Assembly (NCBI RefSeq): GCF_018388445.1
Contig: NZ_CP074405.1
Coordinates: 1,116,001 to 1,180,000 of the forward strand
Origin: Cellulomonas wangleii
Lineage (GTDB): Bacteria > Actinomycetota > Actinomycetes > Actinomycetales > Cellulomonadaceae
Direction: 5' to 3'
DNA length: 64,000 nt
Made by a program: the position numbers and the translations under genes. The notes under the pieces are model-generated. The model ran no database searches. It saw only the letters and a program-made list of their open reading frames with translations, and was not told the DNA's origin. This document shows positions 36,698 to 45,492 of the stretch, piece by piece; positions within the stretch are counted from its first letter, which is position 1, and every line of letters starts with the position of its first letter.

Positions 36698-38512
36698 TCA
36701 GCCGACGATCTCGCAGATCGCGCCGCCGGCGCTCACGCTGGAGCCGACGCCGGCGACGAGCGACTGGACCGTGCCGGCGCGGTGGGCGACCAGGGGCTGC
36801 TCCATCTTCATGGCCTCGAGGACCACCACCAGGTCGCCCTCCGCGACCTGGGCGCCCTCGGCCACCGCGACCTTGACGATCGTGCCCTGCATGGGCGAGG
36901 CGAGCGTCGTGCCGTTCGACCCGCCGCTGCGCCCGGACCGCGGGCGTGACGTGCGTCGCGGACCGGCGCCGGGGCGTGTCCCGGCCCCGCCGCGACCCGG
37001 ACCGGTCCCGGAGGTGCGTCCGAGCCCCAGGGCGGCCGGCAGCACGACCTCGAGCCGCTTGCCGCCGACCTCGACGACCACGCGCTCCAGCGCGCCGTCG
37101 GGCAGCTGCGCCTCCTCCGGCGCCGGGGCGGGGCGGCCCAGCCCCGCGACGGTCTGCGCGAACTCGGTCTCGATCCACCGGGTGTGCACGGTGAACGGGG
37201 TGGTGTCGTCCGCCGGGACGAACGCCTGCGACTGAAGGACCGCGCGGTGGAAGGGCACGACGGTCGGGATGCCGACCACCTCGAGCTCGGCGAGCGCGCG
37301 GCGCGCCCGCTCGACGGCCTGGCGGCGCGTCGCGCCCGTGACGACCAGCTTGGCGATCATCGAGTCGAACAGGCCGGACACGGTGTCGCCCTCGACGACA
37401 CCGGAGTCCACGCGCACCCCCGGGCCGGAGGGGAGGCGCAGCCGGGAGATGCGACCGGGAGCCGGCAGGAACCCGGCGGCCGGGTCCTCGCCGTTGATGC
37501 GGAACTCGATCGAGTGCCCGCGGGTGACGACCTCGGTGTAGCCGAGCGGCTCGCCGGCGGCGATGCGCAGCTGCTCGCGCACCAGGTCGATGCCGCTGAT
37601 CTCCTCGGTGACGGGGTGCTCGACCTGCAGGCGGGTGTTCACCTCGAGGAACGACACCGTGCCGTCGGCGCCCACGAGGAACTCGCAGGTGCCGGCGCCC
37701 ACGTACCCGGCCTCCCGCAGGATCGCCTGCGACGCGGCGACGAGCGTGGCGTGCTGCTCGTCGGTGAGGAACGGCGCGGGCGCCTCCTCCACGAGCTTCT
37801 GGTGGCGGCGCTGCAGCGAGCAGTCACGCGTCGAGACGACGACGACCGTGCCGTGCGCGTCGGCGAGGCACTGCGTCTCGACGTGCCGCGGCCGGTCCAG
37901 GTAGCGCTCCACGAAGCACTCACCGCGTCCGAACGCCGCGACGGCCTCCCGGACCGCGGACTCGTACATCTCGTCGATCTCGTCGGCCTCGCGCGCGACC
38001 TTCAGGCCCCGGCCGCCGCCGCCGAACGCGGCCTTGATGGCCACGGGCAGCCCGTGCTCCGCCGCGAACGCGTGGATCTCCGCGACGTCGCGCACCGGCT
38101 CCGGCGTGCCCGCGACCAGCGGTGCGCCTGCGCGGTGGGCGATGTGGCGCGCGCTGACCTTGTCGCCGAGCGCCTCGATCGCCGCGGGCGGTGGGCCCAC
38201 CCACACCAGGCCGGCGTCGGTCACGGCCTGCGCGAACTGCGCGTTCTCCGACAGGAAGCCGTAGCCGGGGTGGACCGCGTCGGCGCCGGAGCGCCGGGCC
38301 ACGTCGAGCAGCTTGGCGATGTCGAGGTAGGTCTCGGCCGCGCGGGCGCCGTCGAGGGCGTACGCCTCGTCCGCGACGTGCACGTGCAGCGCGTCACGGT
38401 CGGTGTCCGAGTAGACCGCGACGGAGGCGACACCGGCGTCGCGGCAGGCACGGGCGATGCGGACGGCGATCTCCCCGCGGTTCGCGACGAGGACCTTGGT
38501 GATGAGGGGCAC
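36698..38512 (-). CDS. accA: Acyl-CoA carboxylase alpha subunit: biotin carboxylase fused to biotin carboxyl carrier domain
   Basis: This 604-residue protein contains an ATP-grasp biotin carboxylase ([16 protein letters not shown] at the N-terminus, [13 protein letters not shown] as the ATP-binding glycine loop, [16 protein letters not shown] with metal ligands). A BCCP domain follows at about 530-604, with K569 in EAMKMEQP as the biotinylation site. It carboxylates biotin with bicarbonate and ATP and passes the carboxyl group to AccD for malonyl- or methylmalonyl-CoA. An Arg/Gly/Pro linker (~495-525) separates the domains. Rv3285 (accA3) is the likely orthologue. The GTG has TACCGT 5 nt upstream. 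Confidence 0.95.
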   Translation of the reverse strand: MPLITKVLVANRGEIAVRIARACRDAGVASVAVYSDTDRDALHVHVADEAYALDGARAAETYLDIAKLLDVARRSGADAVHPGYGFLSENAQFAQAVTDAGLVWVGPPPAAIEALGDKVSARHIAHRAGAPLVAGTPEPVRDVAEIHAFAAEHGLPVAIKAAFGGGGRGLKVAREADEIDEMYESAVREAVAAFGRGECFVERYLDRPRHVETQCLADAHGTVVVVSTRDCSLQRRHQKLVEEAPAPFLTDEQHATLVAASQAILREAGYVGAGTCEFLVGADGTVSFLEVNTRLQVEHPVTEEISGIDLVREQLRIAAGEPLGYTEVVTRGHSIEFRINGEDPAAGFLPAPGRISRLRLPSGPGVRVDSGVVEGDTVSGLFDSMIAKLVVTGATRRQAVERARRALAELEVVGIPTVVPFHRAVLQSQAFVPADDTTPFTVHTRWIETEFAQTVAGLGRPAPAPEEAQLPDGALERVVVEVGGKRLEVVLPAALGLGRTSGTGPGRGGAGTRPGAGPRRTSRPRSGRSGGSNGTTLASPMQGTIVKVAVAEGAQVAEGDLVVVLEAMKMEQPLVAHRAGTVQSLVAGVGSSVSAGGAICEIVG

Positions 38513-38517
38513 GGCTC

Positions 38518-38523
38518 ACGGTA
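38518..38523 (-). promoter_or_regulatory. -10 box TACCGT of accA (leaderless)
   Basis: Minus strand TACCGT, 5 nt, GTG 38512. Confidence 0.4.
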
Positions 38524-38615
38524 GCGCGCCAGAGACGCAGGTCCCGGCTGCGTCGCGGGCCCGCGTCGCAAGACTGGGGCAACCCCCAAGGCCCGCGCGG
38601 GCGCCTTGTAGGAAC

Positions 38616-38650
38616 CCACCACGCCGCGCCGCGGGCGGTGGGCGTGGTGG
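38616..38650 (-). terminator. Hairpin downstream of the Maf gene
   Basis: CCACCACGCC / GGCGTGGTGG is a perfect 10-bp stem with a 15-nt loop, between the Maf stop and the accA promoter. A second smaller hairpin, CAAGGC / GCCTTG (38587-38608), follows in the same direction. Confidence 0.55.
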
Positions 38651-38666
38651 CCCGCGTGCGGTGCGG

Positions 38667-39329
38667 TCAGGCCTGCCAGAGGGCGGGGACGGTGAGGTCG
38701 ATGTCCGCCAGCAGGTGCCGCAGCAGGGGCAGGCTCACGCCGACCACGGTGTGGTGGTCGCCCTCGATGCGCTCCACGAACGGTCCGCCCAGCCCGTCGA
38801 TCGTGAAGGCGCCGGCCACGGTCAGCGGCTCACGGGTCGCGACGTACGCCGTGATCTCGTCGTCCGAGAGGTCCGCGAAGTGCACCACCGTGGAGGCGGT
38901 CGCGCCGAGCGTCGCACCCGTGCCGCCGTCGGCCGGGTCGCGCTCGTCCACCAGCCAGTGGCCCGTGTGCAGCACGCCGCTGCGCCCGCGCATGGCCTGC
39001 CAGCGGGCCACCGCGTCCTGCGCGTCGACCGGCTTGCCCAGCACCTCGCCGTCGATCTCGAGCATCGAGTCGCAGCCCAGCACGACGACGTCCTCGTCCT
39101 GCCACCCCTCGACGTCGAGGTCGTCGAGGCGCCGCGCCACGTCCTCGGCCTTGGCCTGCGCGAGCACGAGCACCGCGTCCGCCGGCTCCAGGTCGCCGAA
39201 GCGCTCGCGGGCCGCGGCGAGGACGGCGTCCTCGTCGACGCCGGACACGGCGACCAGCGGAGCCAGGCCGGCGGCGGCGAGGGTCGCGCGGCGGGCGGGG
39301 GAGGCGGAGGCGAGCAGCAGGCGGGTCAC
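38667..39329 (-). CDS. Maf family nucleotide pyrophosphatase
   Basis: This 220-residue protein begins LLLASASPARRATLAAAGL, the Maf S-x-S-P-R-R motif that binds the triphosphate. It also contains VVLGCDSMLEIDGEVLGKP and the G-x-G-G-P-F segment near the C-terminus. Maf proteins hydrolyse non-canonical or modified NTPs and may restrain septum formation. The central HTGHWLVDE insert is slightly longer than in YhdE-type proteins. The GTG start has TAGGGT 6 nt upstream. Rv3282 holds the same position near accA3. Confidence 0.9.
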   Translation of the reverse strand: MTRLLLASASPARRATLAAAGLAPLVAVSGVDEDAVLAAARERFGDLEPADAVLVLAQAKAEDVARRLDDLDVEGWQDEDVVVLGCDSMLEIDGEVLGKPVDAQDAVARWQAMRGRSGVLHTGHWLVDERDPADGGTGATLGATASTVVHFADLSDDEITAYVATREPLTVAGAFTIDGLGGPFVERIEGDHHTVVGVSLPLLRHLLADIDLTVPALWQA

Positions 39330-39335
39330 GGCCCG

Positions 39336-39341
39336 ACCCTA
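39336..39341 (-). promoter_or_regulatory. -10 box TAGGGT of the Maf gene (leaderless)
   Basis: Minus strand TAGGGT, 6 nt, GTG 39329. Confidence 0.5.
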
Positions 39342-39434
39342 ACGGCCCGCTCCGGCGCCGGCCGCGCCGCCCGCGTCCGGCGGCCCGGGGTGTGCGCGGG
39401 ACGTGGGGCCTGCGTCGCACCCAGGTGTGCAGGG

Positions 39435-39440
39435 CAGAAT
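39435..39440 (+). promoter_or_regulatory. -10 box CAGAAT before the VKOR gene
   Basis: CAGAAT lies 35 nt before the ATG, so this gene has a short leader with a proper GAGGAGG site (39461-39467). Confidence 0.35.
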
Positions 39441-39475
39441 GGCGCACCGGACCGCAGGGCGAGGAGGCCACGGTG

Positions 39476-40186
39476 ATGGACGCCACCAGGAGCGTGCACG
39501 ACGGCGACGTCGTGGACCCGGAGCACGACGACGTGCTCGACGACGAGCTCGGCCTGCCCGAGGACCCGGACCTGCTCGAGCCCGCGCCCCCCGCGTGGCG
39601 GCGGCGGACGGCGATCGAGATGCTCGTCTCGGGGCTCATCGGCCTGTACACGTCGTTCGTGCTGTCGTACGAGGCGATCCCCATCGCGGTGGCGAAGGCC
39701 ACGAGCACGACGGCGACGCTGAGCTGCGACCTCAACTCGGTCATCTCGTGCGGCAAGGTCGGGGCCAGCTGGCAGGCGGAGCTCTTCGGCTTCCCCAACG
39801 CGTTCCTGGGCATCGCGGCCGAGGCGATCGTCATCACCGTCGCGGTGGCGATGATCGGCGGCGTCGTCTTCCCGCGGTGGTTCATGCTCAGCGCGCAGGC
39901 GGTCTACACGGCCGGTCTGGTGTTCGCGTGGTGGCTGTTCCAGCAGTCGTTCTTCGTCATCGGCGCCCTGTGCCCCTGGTGCCTGCTGATCACCGCCACC
40001 ACGACGCTGGTGTGGGCGGGCCTCACCCGCGTCAACGTGCGCGACGGGCACCTGAACCTGCCGGGCCGGGCCGGGCCGTGGGGCCGGCGGTTCGTCGCGT
40101 CCGGCAACGACTGGTTCGTCACCGTGGCCGTGCTGGTGCTGTTCGTCGCGGTCGTCTTCGCCAAGTACGGCTGGACGCTGCTCTGA
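39476..40186 (+). CDS. Vitamin K epoxide reductase (VKOR) family protein
   Basis: This 236-residue membrane protein has about five transmembrane segments after an acidic ~50-residue N-terminus. The loop pair SCDLNSVISCGKV and the active-site C-P-W-C in FFVIGALCPWCLL are the VKOR redox cysteines. Bacterial VKOR reoxidises a DsbA-like partner using menaquinone and so supports disulfide formation in exported proteins. No DsbA-like gene is adjacent. GAGGAGG 8 nt upstream supports the ATG at 39476, although a GTG at 39473 is in frame. Confidence 0.92.
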   Translation: MDATRSVHDGDVVDPEHDDVLDDELGLPEDPDLLEPAPPAWRRRTAIEMLVSGLIGLYTSFVLSYEAIPIAVAKATSTTATLSCDLNSVISCGKVGASWQAELFGFPNAFLGIAAEAIVITVAVAMIGGVVFPRWFMLSAQAVYTAGLVFAWWLFQQSFFVIGALCPWCLLITATTTLVWAGLTRVNVRDGHLNLPGRAGPWGRRFVASGNDWFVTVAVLVLFVAVVFAKYGWTLL

Positions 40187-40190
40187 GCCG

Positions 40191-40224
40191 TGCGGTGGGG
40201 GTCGGCGCGGCCGCCCCCACCGCA
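40191..40224. terminator. Bidirectional terminator hairpin
   Basis: TGCGGTGGGGG / CCCCCACCGCA, a perfect 11-bp stem with a 12-nt loop, between the convergent VKOR and DUF885 genes. Confidence 0.7.
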
Positions 40225-40228
40225 GGCC

Positions 40229-41929
40229 TCAGGACGTGAGCGCGGTCGGCAGGACCGCCAGCGGCACCGACCCGAGCGAGAGCGCGCGGGCGTGGAAGTC
40301 CCGCAGGTCGAACACCCGGCCGCGCGCGGCGGCGTCGGCGCGCGCCGCGTCGCGGTACTGCTCCCACAGCCGCTGCCCGACCTTGTACGACGGCGCCTGG
40401 CCGGGCCAGCCCAGGTAGCGGGTGTACTCGAACCGCACGAACGACTCGGGCATCTGCACGTTCGCGAGCAGGAAGTCCCAGCCGGTCTGCGGGGTCCACG
40501 TCCCCACCTCGGCCGGGGCCGGCAGGCCCAGGTGCATCCCCAGGTCGAACACGACGCGGGCCGCGCGCAGCCGCTGGCCGTCGAGCATGCCGAGCCGGTC
40601 GCCCGGGTCGTCGAGGAACCCGAGGTCGGCCATGAGGCGCTCGGCGTACAGCGCCCACCCCTCCCCGTGGCCCGACGTCCAGGCGACGAGCCGGCGCCAC
40701 GAGTTGAGCGTGGCGCGCTCGAACACGGCCTGCGCGATCTGCAGGTGGTGCCCGGGAACGCCCTCGTGGTACACGGTGGTGCGCTCGCGCCACGTCGAGA
40801 ACGACGTGACGTCCGGCGGCACCGACCACCACATCCGACCCGGGCGGGCGAAGTCGTCGCTGGGTCCCGTGTAGTAGATCGCCCCCGTGCTCGACGGCGC
40901 GATGCGGCACTCCAGCGTGCGGACCGGCGCGGGGATGTCGAAGTGGGTGCCGTCGAGGGCCTCGATCGCCGCGTCGGACGTCGCCTGCATCCAGCCGCGC
41001 AGCGCGTCGGTGCCCGCGAGCTGCCGCTCGGGGTCCGCGTCGAGCAGCGCCGCGGCCTGCTCGACGGTCGCACCGGGACCGGCGACCTGCGCCGCGACCT
41101 CGGCCTGCTCGGCCTGCACGCGGGCCAGCTCCTCCAGCCCCCAGGCGTACGTCTCGTCCGGGTCGACGTCGGCACCCAGGTGGTGGCGCGACCACAGCGC
41201 GTAGCGCTCGCGACCCACGGCGTCGGCCTCCGGGGCGACGGGCGCCAGCTCGTCCGCGAGCACCTGCGCCAGGTCCCCGTACGCCGCACGGGCCGCGGCC
41301 GCCCCGCGCTCCAGGTCGGCGTGCAGCGGGTGGTCGTCACCCAGCACGCGGCGTGCGTCCGCACCCCGGACCAGCCGCGTGAACGGCGACGACTCCGGGT
41401 GCGCCGCCTCCCGGGCCTGACCGATCACGGCCTCGACCTGACGGACGGCGGCGACGTCGCCCCGCGCCGCCGCGCTCCGCAGGGCCGTCACGTACGACCC
41501 CAGCGAGGCCGGGACCCGGGCGAGCCGCGCGGCGACGTCGTCCCACGCCTGCTCGCTGTCCGTCGGCATGAGGTCGAACACCTCGGCCACCTGCTGCGAC
41601 GGCGAGGACAGGTTGTTGAGCATGCGGTCGTTCTCGCCGGCGTCCTGCAGGTCGATGCCGGTGCGCAGCGACCAGTGCATGGCCGCGACCGTGACCTCGT
41701 CGACGGCGTCCGCGGGGGACAGGCCCTCGAGGGCGAGCAGCGTCGACCGGGCGCGGTCGGCGCGCTCAGCGGACGCCTCGGGCGAGAAGTCGGTGAGCTC
41801 GCGGTCGTGACCCAGGACGCCCAGCTGCGTGGCGCTGATGGGGTCGAGCCGGGCGAGCGCGGCCACGTAGGCGTCGGCGACGGCGTCGACGGGGCTGGTG
41901 GGACGGGGCGCGGGCGCTGGTGTCGTCAC
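40229..41929 (-). CDS. DUF885 family protein (predicted metallopeptidase)
   Basis: This 566-residue protein has the DUF885 hallmark VYHEGVPGHHLQ, an HExxxGHH metal-binding motif, followed by SGHGEGWALYAERLM, which probably contributes further ligands. No signal peptide is visible, so it is likely cytosolic. Family members are thought to be gluzincin-like carboxypeptidases, but substrates are mostly uncharacterised. The GTG is supported by TAGGGT 7 nt upstream. Confidence 0.88.
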   Translation of the reverse strand: MTTPAPAPRPTSPVDAVADAYVAALARLDPISATQLGVLGHDRELTDFSPEASAERADRARSTLLALEGLSPADAVDEVTVAAMHWSLRTGIDLQDAGENDRMLNNLSSPSQQVAEVFDLMPTDSEQAWDDVAARLARVPASLGSYVTALRSAAARGDVAAVRQVEAVIGQAREAAHPESSPFTRLVRGADARRVLGDDHPLHADLERGAAAARAAYGDLAQVLADELAPVAPEADAVGRERYALWSRHHLGADVDPDETYAWGLEELARVQAEQAEVAAQVAGPGATVEQAAALLDADPERQLAGTDALRGWMQATSDAAIEALDGTHFDIPAPVRTLECRIAPSSTGAIYYTGPSDDFARPGRMWWSVPPDVTSFSTWRERTTVYHEGVPGHHLQIAQAVFERATLNSWRRLVAWTSGHGEGWALYAERLMADLGFLDDPGDRLGMLDGQRLRAARVVFDLGMHLGLPAPAEVGTWTPQTGWDFLLANVQMPESFVRFEYTRYLGWPGQAPSYKVGQRLWEQYRDAARADAAARGRVFDLRDFHARALSLGSVPLAVLPTALTS

Positions 41930-41936
41930 CCGGGCC

Positions 41937-41942
41937 ACCCTA
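41937..41942 (-). promoter_or_regulatory. -10 box TAGGGT of the DUF885 gene (leaderless)
   Basis: Minus strand TAGGGT, 7 nt, GTG 41929. Confidence 0.5.
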
Positions 41943-42000
41943 CGGCGGGGCGCCACACGCTCCCAGGGGGTCGGTGGACGGGGTGGTGCCCGCCGCGACG

Positions 42001-42258
42001 TCAGGGGTGCAGGCTCCAGCGCCACGCGTCGTGCCCGCGGCCCGGCAGCGCACCGGCACGCGGCCGGAGAGCGGTCCAGCGCGCACGGGCCGACCGTGCG
42101 GCACCGTCGGTGTCCGGCGTCGCCGCGTCGTGGTGCGCGCCCGCGGCGACCAGGCCGGCCACGAGGGCCGCCAGCTCCATGTCGTCGGGCGTGCCGCGCA
42201 CCACCTGCACGTGCGGGTCCACCGGCTCGGCCGTGGCGCGCCCCTGCCCGGTGGTCAC
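42001..42258 (-). CDS. accE: Acyl-CoA carboxylase epsilon subunit
   Basis: This 85-residue protein matches the small actinobacterial AccE/PccE family: HVQVVRGTPDDMELAALVAGLVA is the conserved helix-forming core, and the C-terminus ends in a Trp-rich tail (DAWRWSLHP). Epsilon subunits bridge the alpha and beta subunits and raise carboxylase activity. The GTG overlaps the stop of the upstream His-rich ORF (GTGA), and accD lies one gene further up, so beta and epsilon subunits are probably made from one transcript. Confidence 0.88.
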   Translation of the reverse strand: MTTGQGRATAEPVDPHVQVVRGTPDDMELAALVAGLVAAGAHHDAATPDTDGAARSARARWTALRPRAGALPGRGHDAWRWSLHP

Positions 42259-42806
42259 AGGTCGTCCTCGTCGTCGTCCTCGTCGTCCAGCAGCACGGGG
42301 GCGCCGCGCCCGGCGCCCCACTCGCCGACGACGTAGCCGCGCTCGGTGAGGGTGTGCGCGATCTGCGCACCGCCGTCGTCGACGAGGTCGATGACGGCGT
42401 CGAGCGTCAGGTCGCTGACGGTCGACGGCAGCTCGACGACGAACCCCAGGTGGAACGTGTCGTGGTCGCCCGGCTCGACCGGGGCGTCCGCGTCGGGGTC
42501 GGCGTCGTCCCAGGTCATGCCGGTCAGGTCGGCGTGCAGCCCGAGCCGTGCGTGCAGCAGGTCGTACAGCCGGGCGTTGAGCGTGCCCACCCGCCCCTCG
42601 AGCGCCAGCACGCGGGGGTCCTCGTCGGCCTCTCGCGCGCCGAACTCGGCCCGGACGCCCACCGCCGTCTCGACGTACGCGTGCAGCGCCTCGGCGAGCT
42701 CGTCCACCGTGGTGTGCAGCTCGCGGGCGTCCACCCCCGCCAGCGGCTCGCGCCCGTGCGACGCCGGGTCGTGCTCGTCGGGGTGGTCGTGCTCGTGCTC
42801 GCTCAT
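42255..42806 (-). CDS. Hypothetical protein with His-rich N-terminus, between accD and accE
   Basis: This 183-residue protein is strongly acidic. It opens with a His/Asp/Glu cluster (MSEHEHDHPDEHD, then SHGRE) and closes with DDEDDDEDDL. The middle contains a predicted helical stretch (VDELAEALHAYVETAVGVRAE) and an alpha/beta part. I recognise no family. GAGGAG before the ATG and the GTGA overlap with accE place it in the acyl-CoA carboxylase operon. The His-rich start could bind metal ions. A role in carboxylase assembly is only inferred from location. Confidence 0.8.
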   Translation of the reverse strand: MSEHEHDHPDEHDPASHGREPLAGVDARELHTTVDELAEALHAYVETAVGVRAEFGAREADEDPRVLALEGRVGTLNARLYDLLHARLGLHADLTGMTWDDADPDADAPVEPGDHDTFHLGFVVELPSTVSDLTLDAVIDLVDDGGAQIAHTLTERGYVVGEWGAGRGAPVLLDDEDDDEDDL

Positions 42807-42816
42807 GCCGGGCTCC

Positions 42817-44457
42817 TCACAGCGGGATGTTGCCGTGCTTCTTGGGCGGCAGGCTCGCACGCTTGGTGCGCAGCAGCCGCAGGGACCGCACCACCTGGGC
42901 GCGGGTCGCCGACGGTTCGATGACGTCGTCCACGTAGCCGCGGTCGGCCGCGTCCCAGGGGTTGACGATGGCGTCCTCGTACGCGGCGGTCAGCCGGCGC
43001 CGCTCCGCCTCGACGTCGCCGCCGGCCTGCGCCACGGTCTGCAGCGCGCCGCGCTGCAGGATGTTGACCGCACCACCGGCGCCCATGACGGCGATCTGCG
43101 CGGTCGGCCAGGCGAGGTTCACGTCGGCGCCCAGCTGCTTGGAGCCCATGACGATGTACGCGCCGCCGTAGGCCTTGCGCGTGATGACCGTGACCAGCGG
43201 GACCGTCGCCTCCGCGTACGCGAAGATCAGCTTCGCGCCGCGCCGGATGATGCCGTTCCACTCCTGGTCGGTGCCGGGCAGGAAGCCGGGGACGTCGACG
43301 AACGTCAGGACGGGGATCCCGAAGGCGTCGCACGTGCGCACGAACCGCGCGGCCTTCTCCGCCGCGTTGATGTCCAGCGTGCCCGCCATGTGCATCGGCT
43401 GGTTCGCCACGACGCCCACCGGCTGGCCCTCGACGTGGCCGAACCCGACCACGACGTTCTGGGCGTACAGCGACTGCACCTCGAGGAAGCTGTCGTCGTC
43501 GAGCACGGTCTCGATGACCGTGTGCATGTCGTACGGCCGGCTGTCCGAGTCCGGGACGAGCGTGTCCAGCGCGAGGTCCTCGTCCGACGGCTCCAGGTCG
43601 GCCTCGTGCGCGTAGGCCGGCGGGTCGGCCAGGTTGTTGGTCGGCAGGTACGCCAGCAGCGTGCGCACCCAGTCGATCGCGTCGTCCTCGTCCGAGGCCA
43701 TGTAGTGCGCGACGCCGGAACGGGTCGAGTGCGTCGTCGCGCCGCCCAGCTCCTCGAAGCCCACGTCCTCGCCCGTGACCGCGCGGATCACGTCCGGGCC
43801 GGTGATGAACATGTTGGAGGTGCCGTCCGCCATGACGATGAAGTCGGTCAGCGCGGGGGAGTACACCGCGCCGCCGGCCGACGGTCCGAGGATGAGGCTG
43901 ATCTGCGGGATCACGCCCGAGGCCGCGACGTTGCGACGGAAGATCTCGGCGAACTGGGTCAGGCCGGCGACGCCCTCCTGGATGCGTGCGCCGCCACCGT
44001 CGCTGATGCCCACCAGCGGCACCCCGGTGCGCAGAGCGAGGTCCATCACCTTGGTGATCTTCTGCCCGTGCACCTCGCCCAGCGAGCCGCCGAAGACGGT
44101 GAAGTCCTGCGAGTACACGCAGACCGGCCGGCCCTCGACCGTGCCGTGGCCGACCACGACGCCGTCGCCCGCGACGCGGCGGTCGCCCAGGCCGAAGTTG
44201 GTGGAGCGGTGCCGGACGAACGCGTCGAGCTCGACGAACGAGCCGGGGTCCAGGAGCGCCTCGACGCGCTCGCGGGCGGTCTTGCGTCCGCGGGCGTGCT
44301 GCTTGGCCGCGGCCTTCTGCTCGGCGACGTCGACGGCGGCCGCGCGGCGCGCGCGCAGGTCGTCGAGGAGCCCGGCGGTGGTGCGGGCCGGCGCGGCGGG
44401 GTCCGTCGGGGCCGGGTCCGTCGGGCCGGGTCGCACGGTGAGGTCGTCCTGGGTCAC
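42817..44457 (-). CDS. accD: Acyl-CoA carboxylase beta subunit (carboxyltransferase)
   Basis: This 546-residue protein has two crotonase-fold halves. It transfers the carboxyl group from biotin on AccA to acetyl- or propionyl-CoA. Signatures are [13 protein letters not shown] (N-half oxyanion hole), [15 protein letters not shown], and [24 protein letters not shown] with [12 protein letters not shown] (C-half). It resembles AccD5/PccB (Rv3280), which also sits between birA and accE. The GTG at 44457 has TAGCCT 6 nt upstream and no Shine-Dalgarno site. Confidence 0.95.
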   Translation of the reverse strand: MTQDDLTVRPGPTDPAPTDPAAPARTTAGLLDDLRARRAAAVDVAEQKAAAKQHARGRKTARERVEALLDPGSFVELDAFVRHRSTNFGLGDRRVAGDGVVVGHGTVEGRPVCVYSQDFTVFGGSLGEVHGQKITKVMDLALRTGVPLVGISDGGGARIQEGVAGLTQFAEIFRRNVAASGVIPQISLILGPSAGGAVYSPALTDFIVMADGTSNMFITGPDVIRAVTGEDVGFEELGGATTHSTRSGVAHYMASDEDDAIDWVRTLLAYLPTNNLADPPAYAHEADLEPSDEDLALDTLVPDSDSRPYDMHTVIETVLDDDSFLEVQSLYAQNVVVGFGHVEGQPVGVVANQPMHMAGTLDINAAEKAARFVRTCDAFGIPVLTFVDVPGFLPGTDQEWNGIIRRGAKLIFAYAEATVPLVTVITRKAYGGAYIVMGSKQLGADVNLAWPTAQIAVMGAGGAVNILQRGALQTVAQAGGDVEAERRRLTAAYEDAIVNPWDAADRGYVDDVIEPSATRAQVVRSLRLLRTKRASLPPKKHGNIPL

Positions 44458-44463
44458 CCGACG

Positions 44464-44469
44464 AGGCTA
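44464..44469 (-). promoter_or_regulatory. -10 box TAGCCT of accD (leaderless)
   Basis: Minus strand TAGCCT, 6 nt, GTG 44457. Confidence 0.5.
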
Positions 44470-44595
44470 GTTGTGGACGTCCACCAGCACCGTGCACCCC
44501 GCCGACCGTGTTGCCGGCGGACCGCTGTGGGGACCCGACAACGGGCGCGCGCGCCGCACCGGTGCCTCGTGCGGCGCGCGGGCACGTGGCTGCGC

Positions 44596-44601
44596 GATGA
44601 T
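44596..44601 (+). promoter_or_regulatory. -10 box GATGAT of birA (leaderless)
   Basis: GATGAT, 6 nt, ATG 44608; only positions 2 and 6 match TAnnnT. Confidence 0.35.
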
Positions 44602-44607
44602 GGCGCG

Positions 44608-45477
44608 ATGACCGAGCGCCCGCCCCTGCAGGTCGCCGCGCTGCGTGAGCTGCTGCTGGCCCCCGCCGGACCGCTGGCCCGCCTGGACGTGGTGCCCGAG
44701 ACGGGGTCCACCAACGACGACGTGGTGGCCGGCCTGCGCGACGACCCCGACGCCTGGCCGCACGCGAGCCTGCTGGTCACCGAGCACCAGGTGGCCGGGC
44801 ACGGGCGCGCGGGACGCACCTGGACGTCCCCCGCGAGGGCCGCGCTGACCTGCACCTTCGTCGCCCGCCCTCGCTCGGGCCCCGCGACCTACGCGTGGCT
44901 GCCGCTGCTGGCCGGGCTCGGTGCGGTCCGGGCGCTGCGGGCGACGGCCGGCGTGCGGGCGGTTCTCAAGTGGCCCAACGACGTGCTGGTCGAGCTCGGT
45001 GAGCAGGTCGAGCCCCTCGACGGCTGGGGCACCGCCCGCAAGGTCGCCGGGGTGCTGGCCCAGGCGGTGCCGCAGGTGCCGGGCGTCGCGGTCGGGATCG
45101 GGCTCAACGTCGACCAGCGCCGCGACGAGCTGCCGGTGCCGTGGGCGACGTCCCTCGTCCTGGCCGGTGCCGGGTCCGTGGACCGGGCGAGCCTGCTGGT
45201 CGCGCTGGTCGAGGCGCTGGACCAGGTCGCGCACCGGTGGGTCGAGCACGACGGCGACGCCGTCGCCGCGGGCCTCGTGGACGAGGTCGCCTCGGTGTGC
45301 TCCACCCTGGGACGGCCCGTGCGGGTGGAGCTGCCCGGCGGCGCCGCGCTCACCGGCACCGCCACCGGCCTGGCCGACGACGGCGCGCTGCTGGTCCGCG
45401 ACGCGCAGGGCGTCGAGCAGCGGGTGCTCGCCGGGGACGTCGCGCACGTGCGGGTGACGGGGGACACAGGGTCGTGA
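44608..45477 (+). CDS. birA: Biotin--[acetyl-CoA-carboxylase] ligase
   Basis: This 289-residue enzyme makes biotinyl-AMP and transfers biotin to the carrier lysine of AccA. GSTNDDV and GHGRAGRTWTSP form the biotinyl-AMP loop, and LKWPNDVLV is the conserved K-W-P-N-D motif. There is no N-terminal helix-turn-helix, so it is a mono-functional ligase and not a repressor. It is divergent from accD with 150 bp between starts. A small C-terminal SH3-like domain follows. Confidence 0.94.
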   Translation: MTERPPLQVAALRELLLAPAGPLARLDVVPETGSTNDDVVAGLRDDPDAWPHASLLVTEHQVAGHGRAGRTWTSPARAALTCTFVARPRSGPATYAWLPLLAGLGAVRALRATAGVRAVLKWPNDVLVELGEQVEPLDGWGTARKVAGVLAQAVPQVPGVAVGIGLNVDQRRDELPVPWATSLVLAGAGSVDRASLLVALVEALDQVAHRWVEHDGDAVAAGLVDEVASVCSTLGRPVRVELPGGAALTGTATGLADDGALLVRDAQGVEQRVLAGDVAHVRVTGDTGS

Positions 45478-45479
45478 AC

Positions 45480-45485
45480 TAGGCT
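45480..45485 (+). promoter_or_regulatory. -10 box TAGGCT of the adenylate cyclase gene (leaderless)
   Basis: TAGGCT starts 3 nt after the birA stop codon; 7 nt separate it from GTG 45493. Confidence 0.5.
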
Positions 45486-45492
45486 GCGACCC

